From Pontibacter anaerobius (GTDB taxonomy: Bacteria; Bacteroidota; Bacteroidia; Cytophagales; Hymenobacteraceae), in contig NZ_JAPFQO010000016.1 of assembly GCF_026241195.1 (NCBI RefSeq), positions 1-64,000 on the forward strand: 64,000 nucleotides of DNA. The letters run 5' to 3'. Under the pieces are notes generated by a model. It had not been told where the DNA came from, searched no databases, and saw only the letters and a program-made list of their open reading frames with translations. Within the stretch, counting starts at the first letter, position 1; the number at the start of each line of letters is the position of its first letter. The translations under genes and the position numbers were made by a program. Below are positions 1 through 9,044 of this stretch, one piece after another.

Positions 1-96
1 GTGAGCACCTCTTCCCATTCCGAACAGAGCAGTTAAGCCCGGGTGCGCCGATGGTACTGGGGTCACACCCGGGAGAGTAGGTGGCCGCCAACCCAT
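1..96 (+). rRNA. rrf: 5S ribosomal RNA, 3' part
   Basis: The window opens inside a 5S rRNA. The core CCATTCCGAACAG (about 15-27), followed by AGTTAAGCCCGGGTGCGCCGATGG-like sequence and the GGGAGAGTAGG segment near 71-81, is the conserved 5S loop B/C and helix IV pattern. The first bases of the gene lie upstream, so the closing helix I cannot be checked and the 3' end is approximate. A strong terminator follows at once, consistent with the 5S being the last gene of an rRNA operon transcribed to the right. Confidence 0.88.
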
Positions 97-100
97 CAAG

Positions 101-135
101 AGGACCGCCCCCACAGGGAGCGGTCCTTTTTTTTT
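101..135 (+). terminator. Rho-independent terminator of the rRNA operon
   Basis: The stem AGGACCG (101-107) pairs with CGGTCCT (121-127), extended inwards by CCCC/GGGAG-like pairing, and is followed by a run of nine T. It sits directly behind the 5S rRNA. Confidence 0.85.
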
Positions 136-250
136 GGCCCACACCCGACAGCCTTCCCCGTGGAACGGCAGGGGGGTATAAACACTGCGTTTTTACCTAG
201 TGCCGCACATTATTATAAGCGCTTGCCTTGCGCAGCGTTAGCAAATAGCA

Positions 251-292
251 ACAGGAAAGCCCCTGCAGTAACGCAGGGGCTTTCCTGTTTTT
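251..292. terminator. Strong hairpin terminator downstream of the M16 gene
   Basis: A perfect 16-bp stem (ACAGGAAAGCCCCTGC at 251-266 with its complement at 273-288) closes a six-base loop, and T5 follows on the plus side. It lies 15 bases beyond the stop of the leftward M16-like gene and 115 bases beyond the rRNA terminator, so it can insulate the two converging transcripts. The 136-250 stretch holds nothing else recognisable. Confidence 0.75.
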
Positions 293-306
293 AGAGGTTA
301 ATATTG

Positions 307-1590
307 CTAGTCTTTTCTACCTGCTACAGAAGTATAGAAGTCCTCCTCCTGGAGGTACTCATTAGCTAATTCTTGTAATTCAGGAGCGGTTACAGTTCTT
401 ACAGTAGTTACAAACTTGTTGTAGTGTTCTGGGGATAACTTATGTAAAACAATGCGCTTGTATCTGTCACACTGATCGAAGATGGTGTTAATATCGTTCA
501 GGAACTTGCCAAGCATGTAGTTCTTTACTGTCTCTAGCTCATCTTCAGGAATTTGCTCCTGCTGCAACTGTTTAACTTCTTTCTTTACTTCTGAAATAGT
601 GTTTTCTGTAACAGCGTAATTTACGTCAGTACCGACATAAAAAACACTGTCTTTTTCCTTAGGCGATATAACAGAGTAAACTCCATACGTATAGCCTTTG
701 TCTTCTCTGATGTTGCGCATTAACCTGGAGCCGAAATAGCCGCCCAGTACTTCGTTAAGCACTAACAATTTCTGGTAATCAGCGTGATCAATTTTAGGGA
801 AGCGTTTACCCATACGGATGGAAGACTGCAAACTATCGGCTATTGAAACCAGTTTATACTTGTCAGTGGCTGCTACTTCTTTAACTGGAATGGTTCCTGA
901 AGTTGTGGTTGGTTGTAGTAGTAGTTTTTCTACCTCATGCTGAAGCTGTTGCTGCAGCATATCATCTATTGCTCCGCAGGCGAAAACCTCAAGCTCCTGC
1001 GTTACAAACCTTTCACTATAATAGGTGGCTACATCTTCTTTTGTAATAGCCTCCAGGACGCCTTCATCAAACCCAAAAGTATAAGGGTGGCTACTGCCGT
1101 ACACTTGTTGTGTGAAATTGTGGGTGGCCAGGTAACTGTTCTTCTGGCGCTGCACCTTGAGGGATTGAACAGTGCGTTGCTTTAGCAGGTTGAACTCTTC
1201 TTCCGGGAAAGCAGGGTTCTGCAGCACGTCCAGGACAAGTGTAAGTAATTCTGAAGTATACTTTGCCAGGCAGTAAAGTGTAAACTCTGTGCGGTCGTAG
1301 CCGTGGTTGTTTTCGAAAGAGGCGCCATAGTAGCCGACCTTATCGGCTATTTGCTTGGCGGTATGGTTAAGGGACCCTTCCAGCAGCATTTTAGCAGCAA
1401 GGTCAGAGGTACCTTTCTTTTCTTCGAACCATTTACCGGCCTTAAAAACAAAATCCAGCCTGACAACAGGCTGGGTTTCGCTTTTGATAACATGCAGTCG
1501 GGCTCCATTGCTTAGGTGTGTTACCTCGGCTATCTGGATACTAACGGCATCTATTTCATATGTTTCAGGAGCTTTTGTTCTATCAAGCAT
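307..1590 (-). CDS. M16 (pitrilysin/insulinase) family protein lacking the zinc motif
   Basis: A 427-residue protein with the two-lobed M16B layout. The N-terminal lobe should carry HxxEH, but the aligned segment reads KGTSDLAAKMLLEGS, with no histidines, so it should not bind zinc or cleave peptides. The C-terminal lobe keeps the R/Y-type signature GSRLMRNIREDKGYTYGVYS, which in M16B heterodimers belongs to the non-catalytic subunit. There is no signal peptide. Such subunits normally sit next to an HxxEH partner; here the neighbours are porV (17 bases upstream on the same strand) and an rRNA operon, so it is an orphan in this window. The link to porU/porV may be only co-transcription. Family assignment is firm; partner and function are unknown. 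Confidence 0.88.
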   Translation of the reverse strand: MLDRTKAPETYEIDAVSIQIAEVTHLSNGARLHVIKSETQPVVRLDFVFKAGKWFEEKKGTSDLAAKMLLEGSLNHTAKQIADKVGYYGASFENNHGYDRTEFTLYCLAKYTSELLTLVLDVLQNPAFPEEEFNLLKQRTVQSLKVQRQKNSYLATHNFTQQVYGSSHPYTFGFDEGVLEAITKEDVATYYSERFVTQELEVFACGAIDDMLQQQLQHEVEKLLLQPTTTSGTIPVKEVAATDKYKLVSIADSLQSSIRMGKRFPKIDHADYQKLLVLNEVLGGYFGSRLMRNIREDKGYTYGVYSVISPKEKDSVFYVGTDVNYAVTENTISEVKKEVKQLQQEQIPEDELETVKNYMLGKFLNDINTIFDQCDRYKRIVLHKLSPEHYNKFVTTVRTVTAPELQELANEYLQEEDFYTSVAGRKD

Positions 1591-1607
1591 TCTTTAAGTT
1601 GTATTTA

Positions 1608-2741
1608 TTATTCCAGGTTAAGGGCAAGTGTAAACCGCCATGTATCGGCAAGTGGGTTGCCCTGGTCGTTCGGGATGAGGTAAGCAGCATCCAGGCCAAA
1701 CTTCTGGTAGCGGATACCTAAACCGGCTGAGAAATATTTTCTGCCGCCTTTATCTGGGTGCTCGTAGAAATAACCTACGCGCGCTGCAAACAGCTCATTA
1801 TACCAGTACTCTACTCCCGTAGAAAGGTTTACCTCCTTCATTTCTTCGCTGGCACCGCCCTCTGCATCTCCAAAAGATGAGAAGATACCGCCGATCACGC
1901 TTTGGTCTGTATCAGCACCCGGTGATGGTACCAGCAGCTTATTGGCATCGAGCAGCAACGTAAGCGAGTTATAAGCATCCAGGTTATACTTAAGAGCGGT
2001 ACCTAATTTCAGGTTTGTAGGCAGGAAGCTTTTATCCTCGTCTTCAGAATAAGCTATTTTACCCCCGATGTTGGAGATATTGCCAGCCAATGCAAGGTTC
2101 AGGTTCTGACTTAGGTCTTTGTTATAGTACACACCCACATCTACTGCAGCTGTATTGCCTGGCTGCGACTCTGTGTTGCTTCCGCTCACGTTTACATCAC
2201 CGGCAAGGTTAGAGTGAATAAAGCGGGCAGTTACACCAACGCTGAAGTTTTCGCTGAGGGCCTGACCATACGATACAGCCACGGCATACTCCTTCGGGTT
2301 ATAGTTCTGAAGCGGGTTTTGCTGCGCATCAATAAACTGGATCTCGCCTAAGTCGAAATACATTAAGGACACAGCCAGAGCAGATGTTTCGTTCAGTTTC
2401 TTATACCCTGAAAGGTAGTTTAGCGACATATCGTCCACGATGTTGCGCAACCACGGCGAATAAGAAAAAGACACGCTCAGGTCGTTCTGCACAAAGCCGA
2501 GTTTTGCAGGGTTCCAGTAAGATGCGTTGGCGTCAGGCGATAAAGCCACACCAGCATCACCTAAAGCTGCTGAACGCGAATCAGGGCCAACAGTCAGGAT
2601 CGGAACGGCAGTAGTAACCGCGTTAAGATCAGAGCCGGTAGAGGTGGCAGGCGGTGGCGTCTGTTGTGCAAAGGCAGCTGGCGCTGACGTTAAGGCAAAC
2701 GCTAAAGCGGCGGCCTTCAGTATCTTACTATGTTTCTGCAT
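1608..2741 (-). CDS. porV: Type IX secretion outer-membrane shuttle protein PorV
   Basis: 377 residues beginning with a signal peptide ending near AFAQQ (about residue 26), followed by the PorV/PorQ family hallmark GDAGVALSPDANASYWNPA and an all-beta, FadL-like barrel ending in an aromatic/hydrophobic terminal strand (FTLALNLE). In the family PorV binds the C-terminal signal of T9SS cargo emerging from the SprA channel and carries it to the PorU sortase in the outer membrane. It lies directly downstream of porU, the classical pairing, but has its own -7 box in the 50-base gap, so it may be transcribed separately as well. The length is typical of the family. Confidence 0.92.
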   Translation of the reverse strand: MQKHSKILKAAALAFALTSAPAAFAQQTPPPATSTGSDLNAVTTAVPILTVGPDSRSAALGDAGVALSPDANASYWNPAKLGFVQNDLSVSFSYSPWLRNIVDDMSLNYLSGYKKLNETSALAVSLMYFDLGEIQFIDAQQNPLQNYNPKEYAVAVSYGQALSENFSVGVTARFIHSNLAGDVNVSGSNTESQPGNTAAVDVGVYYNKDLSQNLNLALAGNISNIGGKIAYSEDEDKSFLPTNLKLGTALKYNLDAYNSLTLLLDANKLLVPSPGADTDQSVIGGIFSSFGDAEGGASEEMKEVNLSTGVEYWYNELFAARVGYFYEHPDKGGRKYFSAGLGIRYQKFGLDAAYLIPNDQGNPLADTWRFTLALNLE

Positions 2742-2764
2742 ATAAAGGGTATCAATAACTATAT

Positions 2765-2772
2765 CAAATATA
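2765..2772 (-). promoter_or_regulatory. Probable -7 box upstream of porV
   Basis: On the minus strand the sequence reads TATATTTG, a perfect match to the Bacteroidetes TAnnTTTG element, 24 bases before the porV start codon. The nearest upstream TTTG is about 25 bases away, longer than the usual 17-23, so the -33 box is weak. It suggests porV can be expressed independently of porU. Confidence 0.5.
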
Positions 2773-2791
2773 GAAAATATGTACTACTATT

Positions 2792-5700
2792 CTAATTCAA
2801 AATTACAAGTTTCTCAATTTTGGAGGCCTTGGCCCCGTCCTGCCGCGACTGTACATTTACTCTATAGATGTAAACGCCCGGAGTCAGCATATCATTGTAC
2901 TCATTCCTACCATTCCAGGATATTTCTGCTACGCGCGTTTTGCTGCTGCGGCTGGTGGCCTGTAGCGTTTTAACCAGTTTGCCTGATATATTGTAAACCT
3001 GCACCTGGATATCCAGGTCTTGGCCGGCTCTGTTATGGTCAAAAAGGAATGTTGTTTCGGATGAGAACGGATTCGGATAATTTAATACATGCTCTAACGC
3101 AAGAACGGCATCATTAGATACATAAAATTCTATATAGGCTTCTGAAGAATTATTATGCGTGTCCCAGGCCTTCAGGCGGATGGTATGCGGGCCGGGCGGC
3201 AGATCTTTCAAAGTATACTTTACCTCGCCCTCCTGATAGCTGTCCGAGGCTGCCGTGTAGTAATCATTCAGAACAACCATTGAGCTCTGATTTTCATCTA
3301 GGATGGCTGTTATCTCATGCCCAATACCTATACCTGCCGTGTTAATGCCATTGTCATCGAACAGTTTTGCCAGCAGGGTAGTGGTTTGGCCGGTGGTGCC
3401 CCCGGACACAAAAGACTCATCATCCATGAACAAGTTAACGGTAGGAGGGGCATTATCCACAGGAACATTCTTGGCTGTGCCGCCAATTACTACCTGCTGG
3501 TTGGCACCCATGGCATCGTGGGTGCTGTTGCTGGCATACATACTTATCTTGCCCTGCCCATACTTGTAGGAGATATCTTTGGGAACCACAAAGGTTATCT
3601 CAAACTGGCCTTGCCGCACACTGGCTTTGCCATCGTAAAGTATGCTTTCGCGCACCTGTACCGGCACCTTCTGGCTACTTTCATCGCCAAGGGTTTGGAG
3701 CGTGGTCGGCTTCTCGTATACTTTCAGGTGCAGATCGCCGGAGAAATCATTGGCTAAAGTGCCGGAGCTGGTCTGTACATGCCCTTTCAGGGTTACCTTA
3801 CTTAACGCGTTGAGTGTGTCAGAAGAAATTTCCTTGCCATTTATACTTGTAATTCGGGTTTCCAGGGCAGGGTAAGCCAACTGCATGGAGGGGTCGGAGA
3901 GGAGAGAGAAGTTGCGGTTGTTCACGCCCCTGGAGCCACTCGCATTATCCAGAATGCTGTTGTTCTTGGTAAGCATCACCAAATCGCCGAGGCGTGGCAT
4001 ACGGCCGTTAACGGGTGTAAAGGCAGTTTTAAAGAAGTTACGGTTGAGTACGCGGTTGCCATTGGAGTATACCGGCCGGGTGGTTGTAAGTAAGCCCACG
4101 GCGCCGCCCTCGCCATGCAGCAGCGCCAGTTCGGCACCGGAAGGACGGCCGGGGTCATCGTAGCGGCCAAACTCGCAGGTGGCGGTAAGCAGAAAGGTGA
4201 GGTTGCCTTTGTTCTTCCAGTTGCTGACCTGGGGCAGCGTGAGTACCTGCTCCGAAGCCCAGCTTACCTCGTTGCCGTGGCCGGTATAATTCGTGATGAG
4301 CGAACCTTGCTCTACAGCTTTATTGAGGGCAGCGGAAGCATCGGGTACGCGCTGGCCATTTGCCACGGCCTGCTGCTGGTACAAGTCAATGTATACTTTA
4401 TCAGGGTTATACTTTGGATGGTGCTCCACCAGGTAGTTTGCCAAAAACTCTGCATCGTTCTGGTGCTCGTTGTAGTCGCCGTCGTCTGCTACAAATGTAA
4501 CCCTATCGCGCCAGCTACCGAAGTGGCTGGGGCTATCATAGTTGATGATCTTGCTGACCATAGTGGCTGCCTCTGCCGTTGTTCTGGCCGGAAGCCTGCC
4601 TATGCCAATGTCCAGCAGGTGATCTCCCTGCGTATTTTCTGCCCAGTCGCCCTCATCCTCATCCAGAAAACCAAAATAATCCTCGGAGCTGTAGCTGGTA
4701 ATCGGGTGCAGCGACTCTCTGGACTCATACACGGGTACAAAGTTGGTGTTGTTGCTAAGGCGGTTCTTGTAATCGTAAGAGGCATCGCCGAAGAGCAGCA
4801 GGTAGAGCACGTCGCCATTGGTTTTGCTGCTGCGGCTGTAGAGCATACGCATAAAGTCTCGGATGGCCGTTACGTCCTGCGCCCCCGACGAGAACTCATT
4901 GAATACTTGCTTGGTGGTAACCACCTGCACCTCCATGTGGCTGTGCTGCGCCCGGTGGTTTGCCAGCCGCTGCGCCTCCAGCAGAAATACCGGGTGCGCT
5001 ACAATAACAAAATCCAGGGAGCCGCTCTGGTTAAGGCTGTGCAGGTTCTGGTTCTCCACACGGCCCACAGGTATAGGTTTTCTGTTGATGCTCTGGAACA
5101 CCACAAACTCACGCAGCACATCGGTGGCGGCACTGAAACTGCCATTGCTGTGCTGCTGGTTTACAGGTTGCGTCGGCTGCGTGACATCCCAAACCACCAT
5201 GTTTGCCGGGGCACCGCTGACGGTGAACCTGCTGACGGGCTGGGTTATACTTTGAAGGGAGCGAAATGCTGTCTGCTCACCGTAAAGTTTCAGCTGGCGC
5301 TGGTAGTGCAACTCCAGGTAGTTCAGGTAGCCCATGGCCGTAGAGCTGCCGCCGGTGTTAAAATTGAGCCCAACCGTAACCTCGCCCGGGTTGCCAAGTT
5401 TCTGCTGGTTTAAAGTATAGGACTTGGTGCTGTTTACGCCCTCCGGGTGGTAACTGTGCGTGCCGCGGCCGGAGATGTCCTGCGAGCCGAGCGCCTGGTT
5501 ATTGAGTTGTACCGTAAAGCTACTGCTGGATGGAGAGTTGGCCATGAGTGCGGCCTCCAGCTGTACTTCAGAGCCTGCCATCACATCCGAAACCGGGAAG
5601 TTGAAACTACGGCTCGTCTGAAAGGCGCTGAACTCCTCTCCATACCACTCCCTACCCGAAAAAACCATGTTCTTCAGGTCCTTCTCATAAAAAAGGTGCT

Positions 5701-6241
5701 CGTTGTAGCTGTTTATACTTTGTGATGCTCCCACTGCCTGCCCGCGTGTGGCAATGCGTGCACCGGCGCTGTGGTTGAGCCGCAGGAAGTAGAAAGCGGT
5801 GTCGGAGTAGACGTTATACTTGTGGCGGAACTGCTGCGTAGCTTCGTCGTACTGCCAGGTGTGCGGGCCTTTTGCATAGAAAAGTATGTAGTCCGCATCG
5901 TCGAATTTGCCACCTTCCTCACCAATCACGGCAATGGCATTCTCCTGGAGGTCGTCGGGGCGTGGAGCACTGTTGGGCTGGGGCAGCATGCCGCCGCCGT
6001 TACCGTAGAGCTGTATTTTTGCTGGGTCTATACTTTGGGCGCTGATGCCGAGCGCCTGTAGCACGCTTTTATCGATCTTGTAAACACCGCTTTCGGTTAC
6101 AGCCAGCTTATACCACTCGCCAGTGCTGAGGACGGAGTTATTGGTAAAAGAAGTGGGGGCTGCGGTTTGTGCGGAAGCGCTTGTCAGGCAGGTAAGCAGA
6201 CAAAGAGCACATGCATAAACCAATCGCTTGAGCCACATCAT
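2792..6241 (-). CDS. porU: Type IX secretion sortase PorU (peptidase C25 family)
   Basis: About 1149 residues from the ATG at 6241; an upstream in-frame TTG at 6253 is less likely because the signal peptide (MMWLKRLVYACALCLL...) starts at the ATG. The middle is a gingipain-type C25 fold: LLLFGDASYDYKN, GIGRLPARTTAEA, the catalytic His in NYTGHGNEVSWA (near residue 650) and Cys in LTATCEFGRYDDP (near 690). The C-terminus (from PNPFSSETTFLF, about residue 1050) is itself a type A T9SS sorting domain ending in KASKIEKLVILN. PorU cleaves the sorting domains of cargo proteins at the cell surface and transfers them to a lipid anchor. Next downstream is its partner porV. The length fits the family. 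Confidence 0.93.
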   Translation of the reverse strand: MMWLKRLVYACALCLLTCLTSASAQTAAPTSFTNNSVLSTGEWYKLAVTESGVYKIDKSVLQALGISAQSIDPAKIQLYGNGGGMLPQPNSAPRPDDLQENAIAVIGEEGGKFDDADYILFYAKGPHTWQYDEATQQFRHKYNVYSDTAFYFLRLNHSAGARIATRGQAVGASQSINSYNEHLFYEKDLKNMVFSGREWYGEEFSAFQTSRSFNFPVSDVMAGSEVQLEAALMANSPSSSSFTVQLNNQALGSQDISGRGTHSYHPEGVNSTKSYTLNQQKLGNPGEVTVGLNFNTGGSSTAMGYLNYLELHYQRQLKLYGEQTAFRSLQSITQPVSRFTVSGAPANMVVWDVTQPTQPVNQQHSNGSFSAATDVLREFVVFQSINRKPIPVGRVENQNLHSLNQSGSLDFVIVAHPVFLLEAQRLANHRAQHSHMEVQVVTTKQVFNEFSSGAQDVTAIRDFMRMLYSRSSKTNGDVLYLLLFGDASYDYKNRLSNNTNFVPVYESRESLHPITSYSSEDYFGFLDEDEGDWAENTQGDHLLDIGIGRLPARTTAEAATMVSKIINYDSPSHFGSWRDRVTFVADDGDYNEHQNDAEFLANYLVEHHPKYNPDKVYIDLYQQQAVANGQRVPDASAALNKAVEQGSLITNYTGHGNEVSWASEQVLTLPQVSNWKNKGNLTFLLTATCEFGRYDDPGRPSGAELALLHGEGGAVGLLTTTRPVYSNGNRVLNRNFFKTAFTPVNGRMPRLGDLVMLTKNNSILDNASGSRGVNNRNFSLLSDPSMQLAYPALETRITSINGKEISSDTLNALSKVTLKGHVQTSSGTLANDFSGDLHLKVYEKPTTLQTLGDESSQKVPVQVRESILYDGKASVRQGQFEITFVVPKDISYKYGQGKISMYASNSTHDAMGANQQVVIGGTAKNVPVDNAPPTVNLFMDDESFVSGGTTGQTTTLLAKLFDDNGINTAGIGIGHEITAILDENQSSMVVLNDYYTAASDSYQEGEVKYTLKDLPPGPHTIRLKAWDTHNNSSEAYIEFYVSNDAVLALEHVLNYPNPFSSETTFLFDHNRAGQDLDIQVQVYNISGKLVKTLQATSRSSKTRVAEISWNGRNEYNDMLTPGVYIYRVNVQSRQDGAKASKIEKLVILN

Positions 6242-6313
6242 AAGCAAGTACAAATTATGAAAAGCTGCCCGAACTATATAACGTACAGGCAGGCAGCATA
6301 CTTATATCTTAAT

Positions 6314-6321
6314 CAAAGATA
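6314..6321 (-). promoter_or_regulatory. Probable -7 box upstream of porU
   Basis: The minus strand reads TATCTTTG, a perfect TAnnTTTG, 73 bases before the porU ATG. No clear -33 TTTG is present at the usual spacing; a CTTG lies a little too far upstream. Confidence 0.45.
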
Positions 6322-6426
6322 CGGTTAAAATATTGGAATACAGCAAGCTTTTGTACTTGCTTAGGCTTGGAAGTACGAAGCCCCATAATCGGCTGGGATA
6401 TAGGTTAAAGGTTATAGCAGGCCTTC

Positions 6427-6505
6427 TTACCTTCTAGCAATTTCCGCCTCCAGGTTCAGGGTGATATTCGCTCCAAGGCGCACATCATCACTAACGCTAT
6501 GGTGT
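6427..6505 (-). pseudogene. Possible C-terminal remnant of a YceI-like protein
   Basis: Between pssA and porU the minus strand has an open stretch ending at a TAA (6427-6429) that reads SVSDDVRLGANITLNLEAE and then IARR. This resembles the last strand and tail of YceI/lipocalin-like periplasmic proteins. It overlaps the end of pssA in another frame and has no start of its own. With about 26 codons the resemblance could be chance. Confidence 0.25.
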
Positions 6506-7204
6506 ATGCGATGTCTTCTTAATAACGGACAGTAGTACGTACAGCAGGATGATCAGCGGTATGGCCGCGAATTGAAGCATGGCCGCCAGGATTACCGACA
6601 AGCCCAGGAAAACAAAGCGAACAGCGTTATCCTGCCACGTAAAGTTCTTGAACTTAAGGGCAAACAGCGGCAGCTCCGCCACCAGCAGGAAAGAAAGTAT
6701 AACTGTTAGCGAGAGCAGCACCGGGTAGTTCAGAATAAGCTCGAAGGCTAGCAGCCCCTCCGTCTCCAGGATTACCGGCAGTGAGGCCACAAACAGCGTA
6801 TTGGCCGGCGTTGGCAACCCGATAAACGAGGTGGTCTGGCGGGTATCGATGTTAAACTTGGCCAGGCGCAGCGCCGAGAAAATAGTGATCAGAAAGCCGA
6901 AGAAGGGTATGATATCCGCAGGGATGCCTAAAACCGGTGCCTCCAGGCGGTGCAGCAGCATAAACATAACGGTGCCCGGCACCACGCCAAACGATACCAT
7001 ATCGGCCAGCGAGTCCAGTTGCTTGCCAATCTCGGAGTAGGCGTGCATCACACGGGCCACCATGCCGTCCAGAAAATCGAACACAGCGGCAATGCCCACC
7101 AGGTAAGCAGTGGTTACCAATTCCCCTTTAAAGGCAAAGTATAGCGCCAGGCAACCCGCGAACAGGTTAAGGCAGGTGATAGCGTTCGGAATGTGTTTTT
7201 TCAT
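6497..7204 (-). CDS. pssA: CDP-diacylglycerol-serine O-phosphatidyltransferase
   Basis: 235 residues, highly hydrophobic, with about six membrane segments. The CDP-alcohol phosphatidyltransferase signature DG-x2-AR-x7/8-G-x3-D-x3-D is seen as DGMVARVMHAYSEIGKQLD then SLAD, at about residues 47-69. The enzyme makes phosphatidylserine, the precursor of phosphatidylethanolamine. It starts 24 bases after the stop of the MBL hydrolase on the same strand, so the two are probably co-transcribed. Phosphatidylglycerophosphate synthase shares the signature, but the N-terminal MKKHIPNAITCLNLFAGC is typical of PssA. Confidence 0.88.
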   Translation of the reverse strand: MKKHIPNAITCLNLFAGCLALYFAFKGELVTTAYLVGIAAVFDFLDGMVARVMHAYSEIGKQLDSLADMVSFGVVPGTVMFMLLHRLEAPVLGIPADIIPFFGFLITIFSALRLAKFNIDTRQTTSFIGLPTPANTLFVASLPVILETEGLLAFELILNYPVLLSLTVILSFLLVAELPLFALKFKNFTWQDNAVRFVFLGLSVILAAMLQFAAIPLIILLYVLLSVIKKTSHTP

Positions 7205-7228
7205 GCAGCAGCAAGTATGGCGGCAGGG

Positions 7229-7864
7229 TTACCGCAGAAAAGGGTTATACTTTTTCTCGTAGCCGATGGTGGTCTCCGGGCCGTGGCCGGGATAAACCGT
7301 CACCTCGTCGGGCAGCGTGAAAAGCTTGGTTTTTATACTTTGGATGAGCGTGTCGAAGTCGCCGCCGGGCAAATCGGTGCGGCCGATGCTGCCCTGGAAC
7401 AGCACATCGCCGCCAATCATGGTTTTATCGGCCTTGCTGTAGAACACCACATGGCCCAGTGCGTGGCCCGGCGCAAAGATCACCTCCAGCTCCGTGTTAC
7501 CAAACTTTATACTTTCACCCTCCTTCAGGTAAGAGGCCGGCAGCTGCTCTGCGTACTGCGCAAAGCCATAGTTAGACGAATAGGCAGGCACCGAGCGCAG
7601 CGTCTGCTCATCGTCCGGGTGTATCTCCAGCCCCACGTTGTAGGTATCGGCCACAAACTTATTGCCCAGCACATGGTCTATGTGGCAGTGGGTGTTCAGC
7701 AGGCGCACCACCTTCAGGCCGTTATCCTCGATATACTTTCTCAGCTGCTCCTGCTCCTGGCGATCATAGCAGCCGGGGTCTACCACCACGCACTCCTTGG
7801 TGTCGTCGTGCAGCAGGTAGGTGTTCTCCTGAAAGGGGTTAAACGTAAGGCAGGTAACCTTCAT
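7229..7864 (-). CDS. MBL-fold metallo-hydrolase (glyoxalase II-like)
   Basis: 211 residues covering a complete small metallo-beta-lactamase fold. Metal ligands are all visible: HCHIDH (HxHxDH) near residue 58, the His of PGHALGHVVF, the Asp of GGDVLFQGSIGRTDLPGGD and the His of VYPGHGPETTIG. This is the glyoxalase II-like/YcbL subgroup that hydrolyses thioesters or similar small substrates; the exact substrate cannot be read from sequence. No signal peptide, so cytoplasmic. It is divergent from the FAD oxidoreductase (84-base gap) and leads a two-gene unit with pssA. Confidence 0.88.
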   Translation of the reverse strand: MKVTCLTFNPFQENTYLLHDDTKECVVVDPGCYDRQEQEQLRKYIEDNGLKVVRLLNTHCHIDHVLGNKFVADTYNVGLEIHPDDEQTLRSVPAYSSNYGFAQYAEQLPASYLKEGESIKFGNTELEVIFAPGHALGHVVFYSKADKTMIGGDVLFQGSIGRTDLPGGDFDTLIQSIKTKLFTLPDEVTVYPGHGPETTIGYEKKYNPFLR

Positions 7865-7948
7865 AGCTATCTCTTTTGATGATCGGGTATGCGCAAAATC
7901 AAAGCTCTAAGTTACTAATTTACGCGGTACATCTCGTAACTTGGCCCT

Positions 7949-9040
7949 ATGAAATACGATTTTATAGTAGTGGGGCACGGCCTGGCGGGCGCTATTTTAG
8001 CGGAGACGCTACGCAGCCGCGGCAGCAAGGTGCTGGTGATAGACGAACCGAAAAAGAACTCTGCCTCCAGGGTGGCGGCCGGGCTGCTGAACCCCGTAGC
8101 GGGCAAGCGCTTTGCCAAGTCGTGGCTGGCCGATGCGTTTATACCTGCCGCCGATGCCTTTTACGATACCCTGGAGGCGCGCTACGGCCAGGAGCTGTTC
8201 TTCCATAAGCCCATCTATAAGATTTTCTCGTCCATAGAAGAGCAAAACACCTGGATGGCCAAGAGCGCCGGCGGTAACTGGGGCGACTACATCCTGGCCA
8301 CGCACACCCAAAGTATGAACCAGCCGGGCATCGACGATCCATTTGGCGGGATCATGATCGGGCGCGGCGGCTACCTGCACGTGTTTGCCATGCTCGACCT
8401 GCTAACCGAAGACCTGCTGCGCCAAAACCTGCTGCTGCCGGAGCGGTTTGACATGGATAAACTGCAGCTGACGGAGAGCGGCGTAAAGTATAAAAGTATA
8501 GAAGCCGATCAGCTCATCTTCTGCGAAGGGTACCAGGTGGTGAACAACCCATACTTTAAATGGCTGCCCATACAGCCTACCAAAGGCGAGGTGCTGGAGG
8601 TGCAGACAGAGCAGAATTTCAGCCCGGAGTGCATCTATAACAAAGCCGTTTACGTTGTTCCGGAAGGAGTAGGTCGCTTCATCATTGGGGCCACCTACGA
8701 CTGGCGAAACCCCGACGAGGAGCCAACACCACAGGGGCAGGAGGAGCTTTCGGAGCGCTTCAGGCAGATTACTTCAAAGCCGTTTCAGGTAACTGGGCAC
8801 TGGGCAGGCATCAGGCCGGCTGTGCGTGACCGCAGGCCGCTGGCAGGTACGCACCCGCAGCACCCGCAGCTGGGCGTTTTTAACGGAATGGGCTCTAAGG
8901 GCGTGCTGATGGCCCCTTTTCTGGCGCAACGCTTCGCAGCCGCACTGGCCGGAGAAGAAGAGCTGATGCCGGAGATACACATTTTTAGATATTTATCGTT
9001 ATATTACCAGTATATAGAACAACAGAACCAGCAACCCTAA
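7949..9040 (+). CDS. FAD-dependent oxidoreductase (DAO family)
   Basis: 363 residues. The N-terminal dinucleotide-binding motif is KYDFIVVGHGLAGAILAETL with an acidic residue closing the second strand (VLVIDEP). The C-terminal GIRPAVRDRRPLAGTH and FNGMGSKGVLMAPFLA are the usual second FAD-contacting segment of the D-amino-acid oxidase/glycine oxidase superfamily. Substrate unknown. First gene of a tight plus-strand unit: the next start lies four bases beyond its stop. Several AAGTATA motifs lie inside it, including a tandem pair at about 8488-8501 read as KYKSIE. Confidence 0.85.
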   Translation: MKYDFIVVGHGLAGAILAETLRSRGSKVLVIDEPKKNSASRVAAGLLNPVAGKRFAKSWLADAFIPAADAFYDTLEARYGQELFFHKPIYKIFSSIEEQNTWMAKSAGGNWGDYILATHTQSMNQPGIDDPFGGIMIGRGGYLHVFAMLDLLTEDLLRQNLLLPERFDMDKLQLTESGVKYKSIEADQLIFCEGYQVVNNPYFKWLPIQPTKGEVLEVQTEQNFSPECIYNKAVYVVPEGVGRFIIGATYDWRNPDEEPTPQGQEELSERFRQITSKPFQVTGHWAGIRPAVRDRRPLAGTHPQHPQLGVFNGMGSKGVLMAPFLAQRFAAALAGEEELMPEIHIFRYLSLYYQYIEQQNQQP

Positions 9041-9044
9041 GCGC

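Noticed and set aside
43-294. An 83-codon frame over the 5S rRNA and two terminators
   Set aside because: It overlaps the rRNA and both hairpins; not a gene.
4115-5413. A 432-codon frame opposite porU
   Set aside because: It is the antisense shadow of a well-conserved sortase gene and shows no family features of its own.
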